A stretch of DNA of 28,124 bases from DAOUEG01 sp964589285 (lineage in GTDB: Bacteria; Chloroflexota; Dehalococcoidia; Dehalococcoidales; RBG-16-60-22). The stretch's first letter is position 1. Every line of letters begins with the position of its first letter. Location: contig CAZPSP010000012.1 in the NCBI GenBank assembly GCA_964589285.1, positions 1 to 28,124 on the forward strand, given 5' to 3'. Positions 1 to 7,422 of the stretch are shown here, piece by piece. The translations under genes and the position numbers were made by a program. Under the pieces are notes generated by a model. It was not told where the DNA came from. It did not search any database and was given only the letters and a program-made list of their open reading frames with translations.

Positions 1-47
1 GCGATGGAATCTCGTGACTGGAGTTCAGACGTGTGCTCTTCCGATCT
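1..47 (+). other. Sequencing-adapter contamination
   Basis: Positions 14-47 match, base for base from memory, the 34-nt Illumina read-2/index adapter that begins GTGACTGGAG and ends CTTCCGATCT. Bases 1-13 would then be the library index (8 nt) plus the last bases of the P7 oligo; that part is inference. Genomic sequence therefore starts at 48. Reading the adapter in reverse gives the peptide tail IGRAHV, a known signature of adapter read-through in predicted proteins. Confidence 0.96.
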
Positions 48-210
48 CCTGGTACGGCCATGGAGCAACCGGCGGCGCGTAGTAGCCGCAACGCGGCAGG
101 CCGCCTCTTCCCCGTCCAACGTAGGGCCAGGGAGGAGACGAGCCTCTGAAACCATAACCCATGCCGCCTCCTCGTCCGAATCCTCCGCCTCTTCCATATC
201 CAAATGGCAT
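48..210 (-). CDS. Gly-rich small protein, 3' end lost at adapter junction
   Basis: This is a short Gly/Arg/Pro/Tyr-rich protein starting MPFGYGRGGGFG. About 54 genomic codons remain. The reading frame runs into adapter sequence at 47, so the C-terminus and stop codon are missing; the apparent stop at 25-27 is synthetic. I chose the ATG at 210 because AAGGAGG (219-225) lies 8 nt upstream; the ATG at 216 is only 2 nt from it. It starts 30 bp after the DUF5320-like gene and shares its MPFG(D/Y)G opening and low-complexity Gly composition, so it is probably a diverged paralogue in the same operon. Function unknown. Confidence 0.6.
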
Positions 211-240
211 TTTCATTACCTCCTTAAGCTTGTTTCCGGA

Positions 241-453
241 TTACCACCGGTTGCGGTATCCCGCGAACCAGCGTCCTCCGCGCCCGCGACCCCAGCGGGG
301 CCTGCGGCCGAAACCGAACCAGTTGACGTTGAACCATCTTCTGGCCGGTGCTGCTCCGGTGTATCCGGGTGCGGAAAAACCGGAGCAAAAACCGGCGCCT
401 CTGCCGGTCATCGGTCCCATCCCGGCGGGACCTGTACCATCTCCAAACGGCAT
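241..453 (-). CDS. DUF5320-like small protein
   Basis: A 70-residue protein opening MPFGDGTGPAGMGPMTGRG, the hallmark of DUF5320 proteins, followed by a Cys (AGFC) and a Gly/Arg/Trp-rich tail. The family has no established function. It is often found beside metal-cofactor genes such as NifX/NafY-like proteins and Mrp ATPases (family knowledge, none of which is seen here). The ATG at 453 was chosen because AGGAGG sits at 462-467, 8 nt upstream; the GTG at 462 would overlap that ribosome site. It lies 42 bp after the DUF364 gene and is probably co-transcribed with it. Confidence 0.8.
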   Translation of the reverse strand: MPFGDGTGPAGMGPMTGRGAGFCSGFSAPGYTGAAPARRWFNVNWFGFGRRPRWGRGRGGRWFAGYRNRW

Positions 454-495
454 GTTCTTCACCTCCTAACCTGAATCTTTCAAGATTATCGTTCT

Positions 496-1236
496 CTATT
501 TTATTAGCGTGAGCTGCCGGATTCCCTTGATCTGCCGGTACGTCGCTCCCTGGCTCACGCACCGGAGCGCCTGCTCCGCCTCCACCACCTTTGTCCCCGA
601 AACAGCGTCTATGCCGTAATCGAACAGCACCGGAGTAAGAGGAACGGTATCGCCCAGCATGACAATATAGGCATCCGGGTTACACAGCCCGAGCAACTCT
701 TCTATGGTATGGTTGGTGAATGATGTTCCCGTCATGGCTACCACATCCGCCTTCGGGAGGTATTGCGCGGCCGCCGATTCCGGCAAGTCGTCATCGTTCT
801 GGTTCTTTTCAATAACCCAGAGCTGCTTGACCTGTTTGCGGAGAACATCGATAAACGGAAAATGGCCTATCATGGCCACGTTTTTGTCTCTGCCTTTTTC
901 AATAAGGATCTCGCGGGCGTTCAATTCACGACACATACTTTCATCGATATCGAGCAAAGAATTTACCGTTGCCATGCCGATAGCGGCTTCCGGAATGCTT
1001 TCCGAATGGACCATTACAGCGAGTTCGCGAGCGGATTTTTCCATAAGGAGTCCTGGTTCTTTCACCGCCGGGTGCGCCTGCCGCAAGGCATCGCGGGGCA
1101 ATGTCGCGGCCAACCCGCAATGACGGGTCATGACAGCGGTATGAAACAAGCCCTGACGGATATCCCGAACAGGAGCATTGAAATCAATTATCGAAATAAT
1201 ATCGTCGATTATGCAGGATTTGTTGCTGGTCATCAT
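496..1236 (-). CDS. DUF364/DUF4213 family protein (putative heavy-metal chelation)
   Basis: A 246-residue protein. The N-terminal part (about residues 10-85) fits the DUF4213 domain. The C-terminal half fits the Rossmann-like DUF364 domain, with the motifs GHFPFID, the acidic stretch after the WVIEKN strand, and MTGTSFTNHTIEELL. A structure of this family from Desulfitobacterium was annotated as a possible heavy-metal chelating fold; the true role is unknown. The ATG at 1236 overlaps the stop of the upstream DUF134 gene as ATGA, so the two are translationally coupled. An in-frame extension to 1287 is possible but would overlap the upstream gene by 55 bp. Its setting suggests metal or metal-cofactor handling, perhaps linked to the molybdoenzyme next door (inference). 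Confidence 0.8.
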   Translation of the reverse strand: MMTSNKSCIIDDIISIIDFNAPVRDIRQGLFHTAVMTRHCGLAATLPRDALRQAHPAVKEPGLLMEKSARELAVMVHSESIPEAAIGMATVNSLLDIDESMCRELNAREILIEKGRDKNVAMIGHFPFIDVLRKQVKQLWVIEKNQNDDDLPESAAAQYLPKADVVAMTGTSFTNHTIEELLGLCNPDAYIVMLGDTVPLTPVLFDYGIDAVSGTKVVEAEQALRCVSQGATYRQIKGIRQLTLIK

Positions 1237-1691
1237 CGCCTCCGTCGCCCATGCCCTCCGGCGCCGTGGCGGTGCCCCACCGGCCAAAGGGACATTATCT
1301 CTTCCGTTTTACATTCCGGGCAAAGATCTGGCGTTTGTTGTATCAGTGACTCGAAAGGGACTTTCCATTCATGACCGTTGCCGCAGCGGAAGCTTCTCTG
1401 GGCAAGCTCGTAATTGCCTCCTTCGATGCGGATAGCCTTGCCGTTCAACAGGGCATCGGCAACCTTCTGACGCGCCTGCGAAAGAATCCGGGCGTAAGTA
1501 GGGCGTGAGACATTCATTTGTTCCGCTGCTGCATCTTGCTCAAAGCCTTTGAGATCTTTGAGCCGGATCGCTTCCGCTTCCTCCACTGAAAGGCGGACTT
1601 CTTCGAGAGAGGCCATCGGTACGCCCGAAGGCTTGAAAAACGTCACCCTCGGGATAAACTCGACTCTCCGCCATAACGGTTGTCTTCCCAT
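1233..1691 (-). CDS. DUF134 (UPF0251) helix-turn-helix protein
   Basis: A 152-residue predicted DNA-binding protein. Residues about 35-90 form the sigma-like HTH typical of DUF134: SVEEAEAIRLKDLKGFEQ, then a recognition helix around NVSRPTYARIL. The N-terminus (GRQPLWRRVEFIP) is the usual family start. The C-terminal part carries C103, H107, C124 and C127, a probable zinc site, and then a basic His/Arg tail. It is first in an operon with DUF364 and DUF5320 genes, so it may regulate that operon. A consensus promoter lies upstream at 1774-1802. The ribosome site is modest (AAGGGA shortly before the ATG). Confidence in the family is high; its target is unknown. Confidence 0.87.
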   Translation of the reverse strand: MGRQPLWRRVEFIPRVTFFKPSGVPMASLEEVRLSVEEAEAIRLKDLKGFEQDAAAEQMNVSRPTYARILSQARQKVADALLNGKAIRIEGGNYELAQRSFRCGNGHEWKVPFESLIQQTPDLCPECKTEEIMSLWPVGHRHGAGGHGRRRR

Positions 1692-1773
1692 AGTTCCCTT
1701 TCTATCGAATATATTTTATTTATATAAGACCAATAAGAATACAAGTATGAATACATATTACGGTCATATGCTC

Positions 1774-1802
1774 ATTATATCTTCACTTATTTTTGTTGTC
1801 AA
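1774..1802 (-). promoter_or_regulatory. Consensus sigma-70 promoter for the DUF134 operon
   Basis: On the minus strand TTGACA (1797-1802) is followed after exactly 17 bp by TATAAT (1774-1779), a perfect vegetative promoter. Transcription should begin near 1767, leaving an AT-rich leader of about 76 nt before the DUF134 start. The leader holds evenly spaced ATAC/GTAT half-sites (1739-1742, 1745-1748, 1751-1754) and a CATAT-N7-ATATG inverted repeat (1754-1770), possible operator material. Confidence 0.8.
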
Positions 1803-2102
1803 GCAGAGAGCCGTTACCCAACAAGCGGATATCTGACGGGCTGTATATTACCTCGGGAACCGTCAAGGCGCATTCGGCTAAACATTTATCGCAAGCCGGA
1901 TACCGAAAATCGTGGAAAACGGTTGCTTTGGTACGTGAACCCTGTAGACTACTTTGACCGTTTTCGATAAGACCTGAACAGGAAAGGACTAGAAACAATA
2001 TCGATGGCGTGGTTGCCGGAAGAAATGAAGTGACACGCAGTCAGACGGTCGGTCAGAAACCACCAAAAGGGGAAAGAAAATAAAGAACGATATATAGTCC
2101 GT
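1803..2102. other. Non-coding gap upstream of DUF134 promoter
   Basis: Beyond the promoter I see no convincing gene here. A minus-strand frame at 1783-1998 has only a TTG start, no ribosome site, and runs over the -35 box, so I do not call it. The end next to the molybdoenzyme is T-rich on the minus strand but shows no clear terminator stem. Confidence 0.5.
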
Positions 2103-4778
2103 TCAGATGACCCAGGCCCTGAAACGAAGACCTGATGCCGGGTCGTATTCTCTTGACAGAGCATCGTCATACGCCTCGGGGTCCATCGCCCGCCATTCCA
2201 CCCAGTCCTCCGCGCCGGCCTTCCGGACATCAACGAGATAGCCGCTGGTGGCTTGTCCCAGGCAGTTTTTGGATGACGTGCCTCGCGGGCTGATCAGGTT
2301 GATGGCGCCTCCCCGGTCAACCTTCCCGGTTATGATGAAATCGGTCCTGGCTCCATGATCGACGTAGACAGCGCCGGGTACGATTCTCTCCCAGACGAGG
2401 GCGCCGCATAGGACTACGCCTCTCTCGTTGAATATTTTAACGATATCCCCGGTCTGGATACCTCTGTCTCTGGCATCTTCCGGATTAATCCAGAGCGGCT
2501 CATACTTATACCCGTCGGGCCCCGGTACTTTACAGGTCAATACTTCTCTTGTCCAGGTAATGTCATCGCATTGAGAATGGACCCGCCACCGGCCGTGATT
2601 GGACATCAGCAGGAGCGGGAACGACCTGGCCCTGTCGCTGGAAATCCGTTCATCGTGAGTTTCGCCTTTCTCGACCCATCTTGGTATCGGCGATCTCTCC
2701 ATGTCCCCCGGAAAAGCCCTGGCGATGTTTTCAGAATACAGTTCCAGCTTGCCGGATGGTGTGGGCAGAGGGTATTTCTCCGGGTCCTGGTAGAATTCGA
2801 TCATTCCGGCCGGATCATCTTCCCAATCCGGCGCGGTAGGGAACACATAATATCCCTTGTCCTTAAATTCTTCCCAACCGATAATTGACGCCTGCCCCAG
2901 CTGCTTTTCGAAGTTCGTCTGTATCCATTCCTCAACGGTTTTGCCCTCGGAAACTTCTTTTTCCAGACCCAGTGTCCGGGCTACTTCCAGGACAATTTCA
3001 TAGTCGCTTTTTGATTCTCCCACCGGTTTCATCGCTTGTTTTTGCAGTCCGACCGTGGAAAATTCATTGGCGCCCATTCCCTGGCAGGATACCAGGTCGT
3101 CAACTTCCAGTGTAGTATTCGCCGGCAGGATGATATCGGCGATCATGCAATCGTTTTCCAGCCAGGGATGTTGCGCAACGACACACTCGATTTTCGGACT
3201 GCGAAAGGCCTCCACTGTCTGGTTCCCGTCATTCCAGCAGGTGGTGCGGCAGGGAGTATCGGTCCATATCATGTGGATTTCCGTGCCGCCTTGTTCCCTG
3301 GGTATCGGATAGGTGTACTTCTGGAACTGGTTTTCCGGCGTTTCTGAAAGCCCGCCGGTACCCCAGAAGGTGATGGGCGGATTGAGTATGGCATCCTGTA
3401 TGTAGGTCTTGGGAATGGCCTGTTTGGTGAAGCAGTTAGCCGTGAATTTGAAGAGCATGAGCGGTTGTATCTTCTCATTCGGGTCTTTCAGACCGATGAT
3501 GCCCTGCCTGAGGTTCCGGCTTCCGGGCATCTGGGCCCGGGGCAACCCCGGATTGAACCCGATCTGGAACTGGTTCACCCCCGGTCTCCCCAACCCCTGC
3601 ATGGCGAGCAGGATTATTTCCAGTCGGGCGGGCTCATGTGAATACGGTCCGCGTACATATGAACCGCCGTAATAGTGTGCAATGGATGTCTTCTTACGGG
3701 CAAACTCGCGGGCCAGCGCCTTGATGGTCCATTCCGGGACGCCGCACTTCGGCGATGCCCACGCCGGGGTCTTGGGAATGCCGTCTTCCTTACCAAGGAC
3801 GTAGTCTTCTGCTTTGTCCATGCCGACTGCATGGGTCTCGATATATTCTTTGTCATATGTCCCTTCTGCCAGCCACGTGTAGATGATCGCCAGTTGCAGG
3901 GCTACATCGGTATTGGGCAGAACGGGTATCCATTTATCGGCGTGGACCGCGGCGCCATAATTGAGGTCGGGACAGACATAGACCTGCTTGATCCCGAGTT
4001 CAGTCCAGAAATAGCAGAACCGGGTGGCCGTCTGACCGCTGAAACCCCACGGCGTCGTTTCCGGATCGCATCCCCAGTAGAGAACCATCTCCGAGTTTTC
4101 CGCCACGTCCTTCATGCAGTTATCGATCGGCCTCTGGATACCGCGGTACCCTTCCCCCCAGACATGCTTGGCCCCGTAGTACCACCCTTCCCAGCTATCC
4201 GGATTTCTCGTCTGCTGGGTGAAACCGCCCAGCTTGTCAAGGAGCAGCGTTGGCTGACCGTGGGCGGCATGGACTGACTTGCATTCTCCGTGGCCGTCCA
4301 CCTGCAGCAGGATGGCAAAAGGCCCGTAGGCCTTCTGGACTCTTTTGATTTCACCGGATACTAGCTCAGCCGCCTCCTCCCACGAGATCCGCACGTACTT
4401 GCTCTTGCCCCGGTTCTGCGTGTTCCTCTCGCCTTTAGGGTCCCAGTCGGCTCTTTTCAGCGGATACAGAATCCGGTTGGGAGACTGCGCCCTCTTTTTA
4501 TAGGCCAGTGAGAACGGCGATGGGTTAGACTTGAACGACGGTTCCAGGACTTTGCCCCGTACTTCGTACTTCCAGGGATTGAGCGACTGCCGGTCGTACT
4601 TCCAGTCATAGTGAAGCGGCCGTATCCGTATGACTTTCCCGTCACGGTAGTCGACCGCACAGGGGACTCCTCCCCCGACGCCGAGGAATCCAAGGGCTTT
4701 GACGGTCGTTTTCTCAGGATTTGGAGGTTCTGTTCCTGTCTGGCTGCCGGTGGTTGTTTTCCCTTCGACGTTCGCCAT
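2103..4778 (-). CDS. Molybdopterin oxidoreductase, transhydroxylase-like catalytic subunit
   Basis: An 891-residue DMSO-reductase-family protein predicted to bind bis-MGD molybdenum. The N-terminus has no Cys motif for the usual [4Fe-4S] cluster, as in the large subunit of pyrogallol-phloroglucinol transhydroxylase (about 875 residues). The pattern H163 in VDGHGE and D194-S195 in NPDSWEGW keeps the spacing I recall for that enzyme's His144, Asp174 and Mo-ligand Ser175. The WGCDPETT and PGLPR segments and the C-terminal molybdopterin-binding domain (from about residue 735, LLLMSNHGRWRVHSQ) fit the family. No Tat signal is visible, so it is probably cytoplasmic. The ATG at 4778 has AGAGG 6 nt upstream; the longer TTG start at 4826 has none. 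It is the last gene of the redox cluster, and no Fe-S beta subunit is adjacent. Substrate unknown. Confidence 0.82.
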   Translation of the reverse strand: MANVEGKTTTGSQTGTEPPNPEKTTVKALGFLGVGGGVPCAVDYRDGKVIRIRPLHYDWKYDRQSLNPWKYEVRGKVLEPSFKSNPSPFSLAYKKRAQSPNRILYPLKRADWDPKGERNTQNRGKSKYVRISWEEAAELVSGEIKRVQKAYGPFAILLQVDGHGECKSVHAAHGQPTLLLDKLGGFTQQTRNPDSWEGWYYGAKHVWGEGYRGIQRPIDNCMKDVAENSEMVLYWGCDPETTPWGFSGQTATRFCYFWTELGIKQVYVCPDLNYGAAVHADKWIPVLPNTDVALQLAIIYTWLAEGTYDKEYIETHAVGMDKAEDYVLGKEDGIPKTPAWASPKCGVPEWTIKALAREFARKKTSIAHYYGGSYVRGPYSHEPARLEIILLAMQGLGRPGVNQFQIGFNPGLPRAQMPGSRNLRQGIIGLKDPNEKIQPLMLFKFTANCFTKQAIPKTYIQDAILNPPITFWGTGGLSETPENQFQKYTYPIPREQGGTEIHMIWTDTPCRTTCWNDGNQTVEAFRSPKIECVVAQHPWLENDCMIADIILPANTTLEVDDLVSCQGMGANEFSTVGLQKQAMKPVGESKSDYEIVLEVARTLGLEKEVSEGKTVEEWIQTNFEKQLGQASIIGWEEFKDKGYYVFPTAPDWEDDPAGMIEFYQDPEKYPLPTPSGKLELYSENIARAFPGDMERSPIPRWVEKGETHDERISSDRARSFPLLLMSNHGRWRVHSQCDDITWTREVLTCKVPGPDGYKYEPLWINPEDARDRGIQTGDIVKIFNERGVVLCGALVWERIVPGAVYVDHGARTDFIITGKVDRGGAINLISPRGTSSKNCLGQATSGYLVDVRKAGAEDWVEWRAMDPEAYDDALSREYDPASGLRFRAWVI

Positions 4779-4835
4779 AAAAAACCTCTGATTCCCCCGT
4801 CGGTACCCGGTTCTCGGTAAGTTCAATACAGCATG

Positions 4836-4878
4836 GGGATATGTCTGACCGGTCGATCCCTTCGATCAGACATATCCC
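4836..4878. repeat. Perfect 13-bp inverted repeat between SDR and molybdoenzyme genes
   Basis: GGGATATGTCTGA (4836-4848) is repeated as its exact reverse complement at 4866-4878, with a 17-nt loop in which TCGA can pair with TCGA again. It fills the 147-bp gap between the SDR and molybdoenzyme genes. On the minus (transcribed) strand no T-run follows, so it may be an mRNA-stabilising or processing hairpin, or a factor-dependent partial terminator. On the plus strand a CTCTTTTCC stretch follows. Confidence 0.75.
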
Positions 4879-4925
4879 TCTTTTCCACTCTCAACAGCAA
4901 GAAATTCAGTCTTTGTATTCCGGGA

Positions 4926-5714
4926 CTAGTGCATCGGAGCTGGCGGCTGTAAAGGCAGACCGCCGGTGACATAAAGACTGTGGCCGGTGATGTAGGATGA
5001 AAGCTCAGAGGCCAGGAACAGGGCCGCTCCCGCAATATCTTCCGGCGTGCCGATCCTCTGCAGCGGCACCTTTTTTCCGAGCATGGTGAACATGGCATCC
5101 TGCTCCTGGGCATTCATCTTGGACACGTGCTGGTCATAGAAATGCGTCCGGATCGGCCCGGGCAGGATGCAATTGACATTGATATTGAATGGAGCCAATG
5201 CGTTGGCAAGGTCATAGGTAAAGCTCATGATCCCGCCCTTGGCGGTATTGTAGTGGATTTCATGGGCTGGCGGCAGAACCGCCCCGATGGACGAAATGCC
5301 GATAATTTTGCCGTAGCGTACCTTTTTCATGTGAGGGACAACGAACTTGCTGAAAAGGAAATGGCTTTTTAAGTTCAATGCCATGACCTTGTCCCAGATC
5401 TCTTCCGGGAGGTCTTCAATAGGAATATGCTGGGCTATCGCCCCGGCGTTATTGACCAGGATATCGATTTTTCCGTGGTCGGAAACTACTTCGTCGACGA
5501 CCTGACGTACCTGGTCTATCTTGGTAACGTCACAGGGCAGGGCCTTTCCTTTGCCGCCTTTGGCGGTAATTTCAGAGACTGCCTGCTTGGCCGCATCGAT
5601 ATCGATGTCCGCGATGGTCACGGCACAGCCTTCATCGGCGAATTTTACTGCCATGCCTTTTCCCATACCCTTCGCGCCGCCGGTTATGATGGCCACTTTG
5701 TTTTCCAGTAACAT
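4926..5714 (-). CDS. Short-chain dehydrogenase/reductase (SDR)
   Basis: A 262-residue classical SDR. Visible features are the Rossmann motif TGGAKGMG (residues 11-18), Asp36 at the end of the second strand (favours NAD over NADP), NNAG at 88-91, Asn114, Ser142, and the catalytic Tyr155-x3-Lys159. The C-terminus has the common DIAGAALFLAS and ITGHSLYVTGG segments, ending in a Pro-rich tail. It probably oxidises or reduces an alcohol/ketone intermediate in the cytoplasm. AAGGAGG lies 5 nt before the ATG. It sits between an FAD oxidase gene (55 bp upstream) and the molybdoenzyme (147 bp downstream), so it likely belongs to the same pathway. Substrate cannot be read from sequence. Confidence 0.92.
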   Translation of the reverse strand: MLLENKVAIITGGAKGMGKGMAVKFADEGCAVTIADIDIDAAKQAVSEITAKGGKGKALPCDVTKIDQVRQVVDEVVSDHGKIDILVNNAGAIAQHIPIEDLPEEIWDKVMALNLKSHFLFSKFVVPHMKKVRYGKIIGISSIGAVLPPAHEIHYNTAKGGIMSFTYDLANALAPFNINVNCILPGPIRTHFYDQHVSKMNAQEQDAMFTMLGKKVPLQRIGTPEDIAGAALFLASELSSYITGHSLYVTGGLPLQPPAPMH

Positions 5715-5769
5715 GTTAACCTCCTTACCCTTTACTGTTTGATCACGTTCAGCAAATCCGAAGAAGAGT

Positions 5770-7389
5770 TTATTTGCTGGTATCCTTGTACTCCGGCGGG
5801 ATGTATCCGGACCAATCGGCTACCCGGTTCGGGTCAAGCATGTTTCTTACTTTCTGTAACCAGACATCGGCATTATCATAGATCGGGCCCCAGCGCTGAT
5901 GGATGTGTTCGATATCTTCGACCTGCATCATCGCCCCTCGATTGGTGTAGCTGAAACGCTTGAAAGGACTATTCTCATCGTACACCATGTCCATATATTC
6001 CCTGGCTGCTGCCAGAGAACTGGGATCGAAAGGATCGTACCCTGTTGCGATACCGCCGGACGAACCAAGTGAATAATGTTCCATCGGCCGGTATGACATA
6101 CCCATGTTGGGCTGAACGATGCTCCCGCGTTTCACGAACGGCTTGAATGCGTCGAATTCGACAGGCCGGTAGTTCAGGTGCATTTCCGTAGACCCATCGG
6201 CGCCCTGGATGGAAACCATGAAGTCGCCGGTGCCCCGCATCCCGACGCCGAGGGACCAGATCTGGTACATGAAGATCTGGCACTTGGTCTTGTTATTGTT
6301 GTATTCAGGGTCCAGGTAGCCGTTCCATTTTTCCATTACGGTCAGGACTGCCTTCTCACGGTATTCCAGTTCTCTCTTGGAATGCCCGTTAACGAATACC
6401 GGTACGGACCTCCCTACCTTGGTGGGGTCCTGCGGCTTTTGCGCGTTCATCTGCATCTTGGCCCACTGCTCATCGTTGCCTTCTTCCATGAAACCGGTGG
6501 CGAGATACGCGGGAGCGACGATGCAGGCAAGCTCCGCCTGGCCGATCTCGGTTGAAGCTTTCATCATCTCTTCGGTCGTGGGGAAGGTGAGGACGTTGAC
6601 CCGGTAATTCTCCGGGATCTGGTAGATCTGGCCGGCGGAAAGCGCTTCCCCGGGTTGCCTCTTCATCTCGAAGGACGATGGCGGGCCGGCATACCAGGGA
6701 TAAAGCTTGACAGAGCACTTGGTAATAACGCCGTGTCCCCCATTTGCCCCGGCCCGTCCTCGCAAGATGCCTCGCAGGCTGAACCCCGGACCGTCTCCGG
6801 AGAACCAGCCTCCTTCGCGGTTAGCCGTGCCAAGGTTGAGCACTTCTCCCGTTGGGAGGACCCACTCACATCCGAGTACGTTCCTGCCGTAGCCGCTGGT
6901 ATAGAGCTGGGAAATGGTCATCTCCTGGTGGCAGCAGGCCAGGGAAATCACCGAGGCGGTATACCCGACTCCCGGCTTTCCGACGTAGTACCCTACCTTG
7001 CCGGCCGCATCCAGAAGCTGGTACATCGTCACGAATGGTTCGACAACGGCATGCGCGTTCTTCTCGTCGATCTCCAGTATCCGGTTCAGGCGTTTCAGTT
7101 CCAGCAGGATGCCGCGCTCGCTGGCGAGGTACGTCGCAACATATTCGAACGCGCGGGCTGAAGGCTTGAAGAGTATCCCCGCCTTGTTACAGAACTTGAC
7201 TATCTTCTGGATCTCCTCGACGCTGCCCGGTAAAAGCACCGCCGCCGGGGGATTATGACGTTTATCTCCAAAAGCCAGCTTATTGCCCCAGACCTGGCTG
7301 TAGGTCTCCATGATCACCGGGTCCTGGGATATGTACTCCGGGCCGACAATATCTTCGAGATACTTGAATTCGTCTTTTGTCAGCTTCAT
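5770..7389 (-). CDS. FAD-binding oxidase, VAO/PCMH family
   Basis: A 539-residue flavoprotein with an N-terminal FAD_binding_4 (PCMH-type) domain: PAAVLLPGSVEEIQKIVKFC at about residues 48-67, then HAVVEPFVTMYQLL, the pyrophosphate-loop region around GVGYTASV, and GANGGHGVITKCSVKLYP. The C-terminal part resembles the cap domain of vanillyl-alcohol oxidase / 4-cresol dehydrogenase flavoproteins, but it ends MLDPNRVADWSGYIPPEY instead of the common DPN-x-ILNPGK. The family oxidises hydroxy acids, phenolic side chains or alcohols. Electrons probably pass to the CCG Fe-S protein encoded 33 bp upstream. AAGGAG precedes the ATG by 7 nt. Whether FAD is covalently bound cannot be told by eye. Confidence 0.85.
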   Translation of the reverse strand: MKLTKDEFKYLEDIVGPEYISQDPVIMETYSQVWGNKLAFGDKRHNPPAAVLLPGSVEEIQKIVKFCNKAGILFKPSARAFEYVATYLASERGILLELKRLNRILEIDEKNAHAVVEPFVTMYQLLDAAGKVGYYVGKPGVGYTASVISLACCHQEMTISQLYTSGYGRNVLGCEWVLPTGEVLNLGTANREGGWFSGDGPGFSLRGILRGRAGANGGHGVITKCSVKLYPWYAGPPSSFEMKRQPGEALSAGQIYQIPENYRVNVLTFPTTEEMMKASTEIGQAELACIVAPAYLATGFMEEGNDEQWAKMQMNAQKPQDPTKVGRSVPVFVNGHSKRELEYREKAVLTVMEKWNGYLDPEYNNNKTKCQIFMYQIWSLGVGMRGTGDFMVSIQGADGSTEMHLNYRPVEFDAFKPFVKRGSIVQPNMGMSYRPMEHYSLGSSGGIATGYDPFDPSSLAAAREYMDMVYDENSPFKRFSYTNRGAMMQVEDIEHIHQRWGPIYDNADVWLQKVRNMLDPNRVADWSGYIPPEYKDTSK

Positions 7390-7422
7390 TTTCAGTCTCC
7401 TTGCACAGTTTTCTCGGAGGCG

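Noticed and set aside
763..1374. Long plus-strand frames opposite DUF364, and similar antisense frames across the window
   Set aside because: They are shadows of well-supported minus- or plus-strand genes and lack family motifs and ribosome sites.
1783..1998. Minus-strand frame of 71 codons with a CDKCLAEC motif
   Set aside because: It needs a TTG start, has no ribosome site, and its 3' end is the -35 region of a perfect promoter; no family was recognised.
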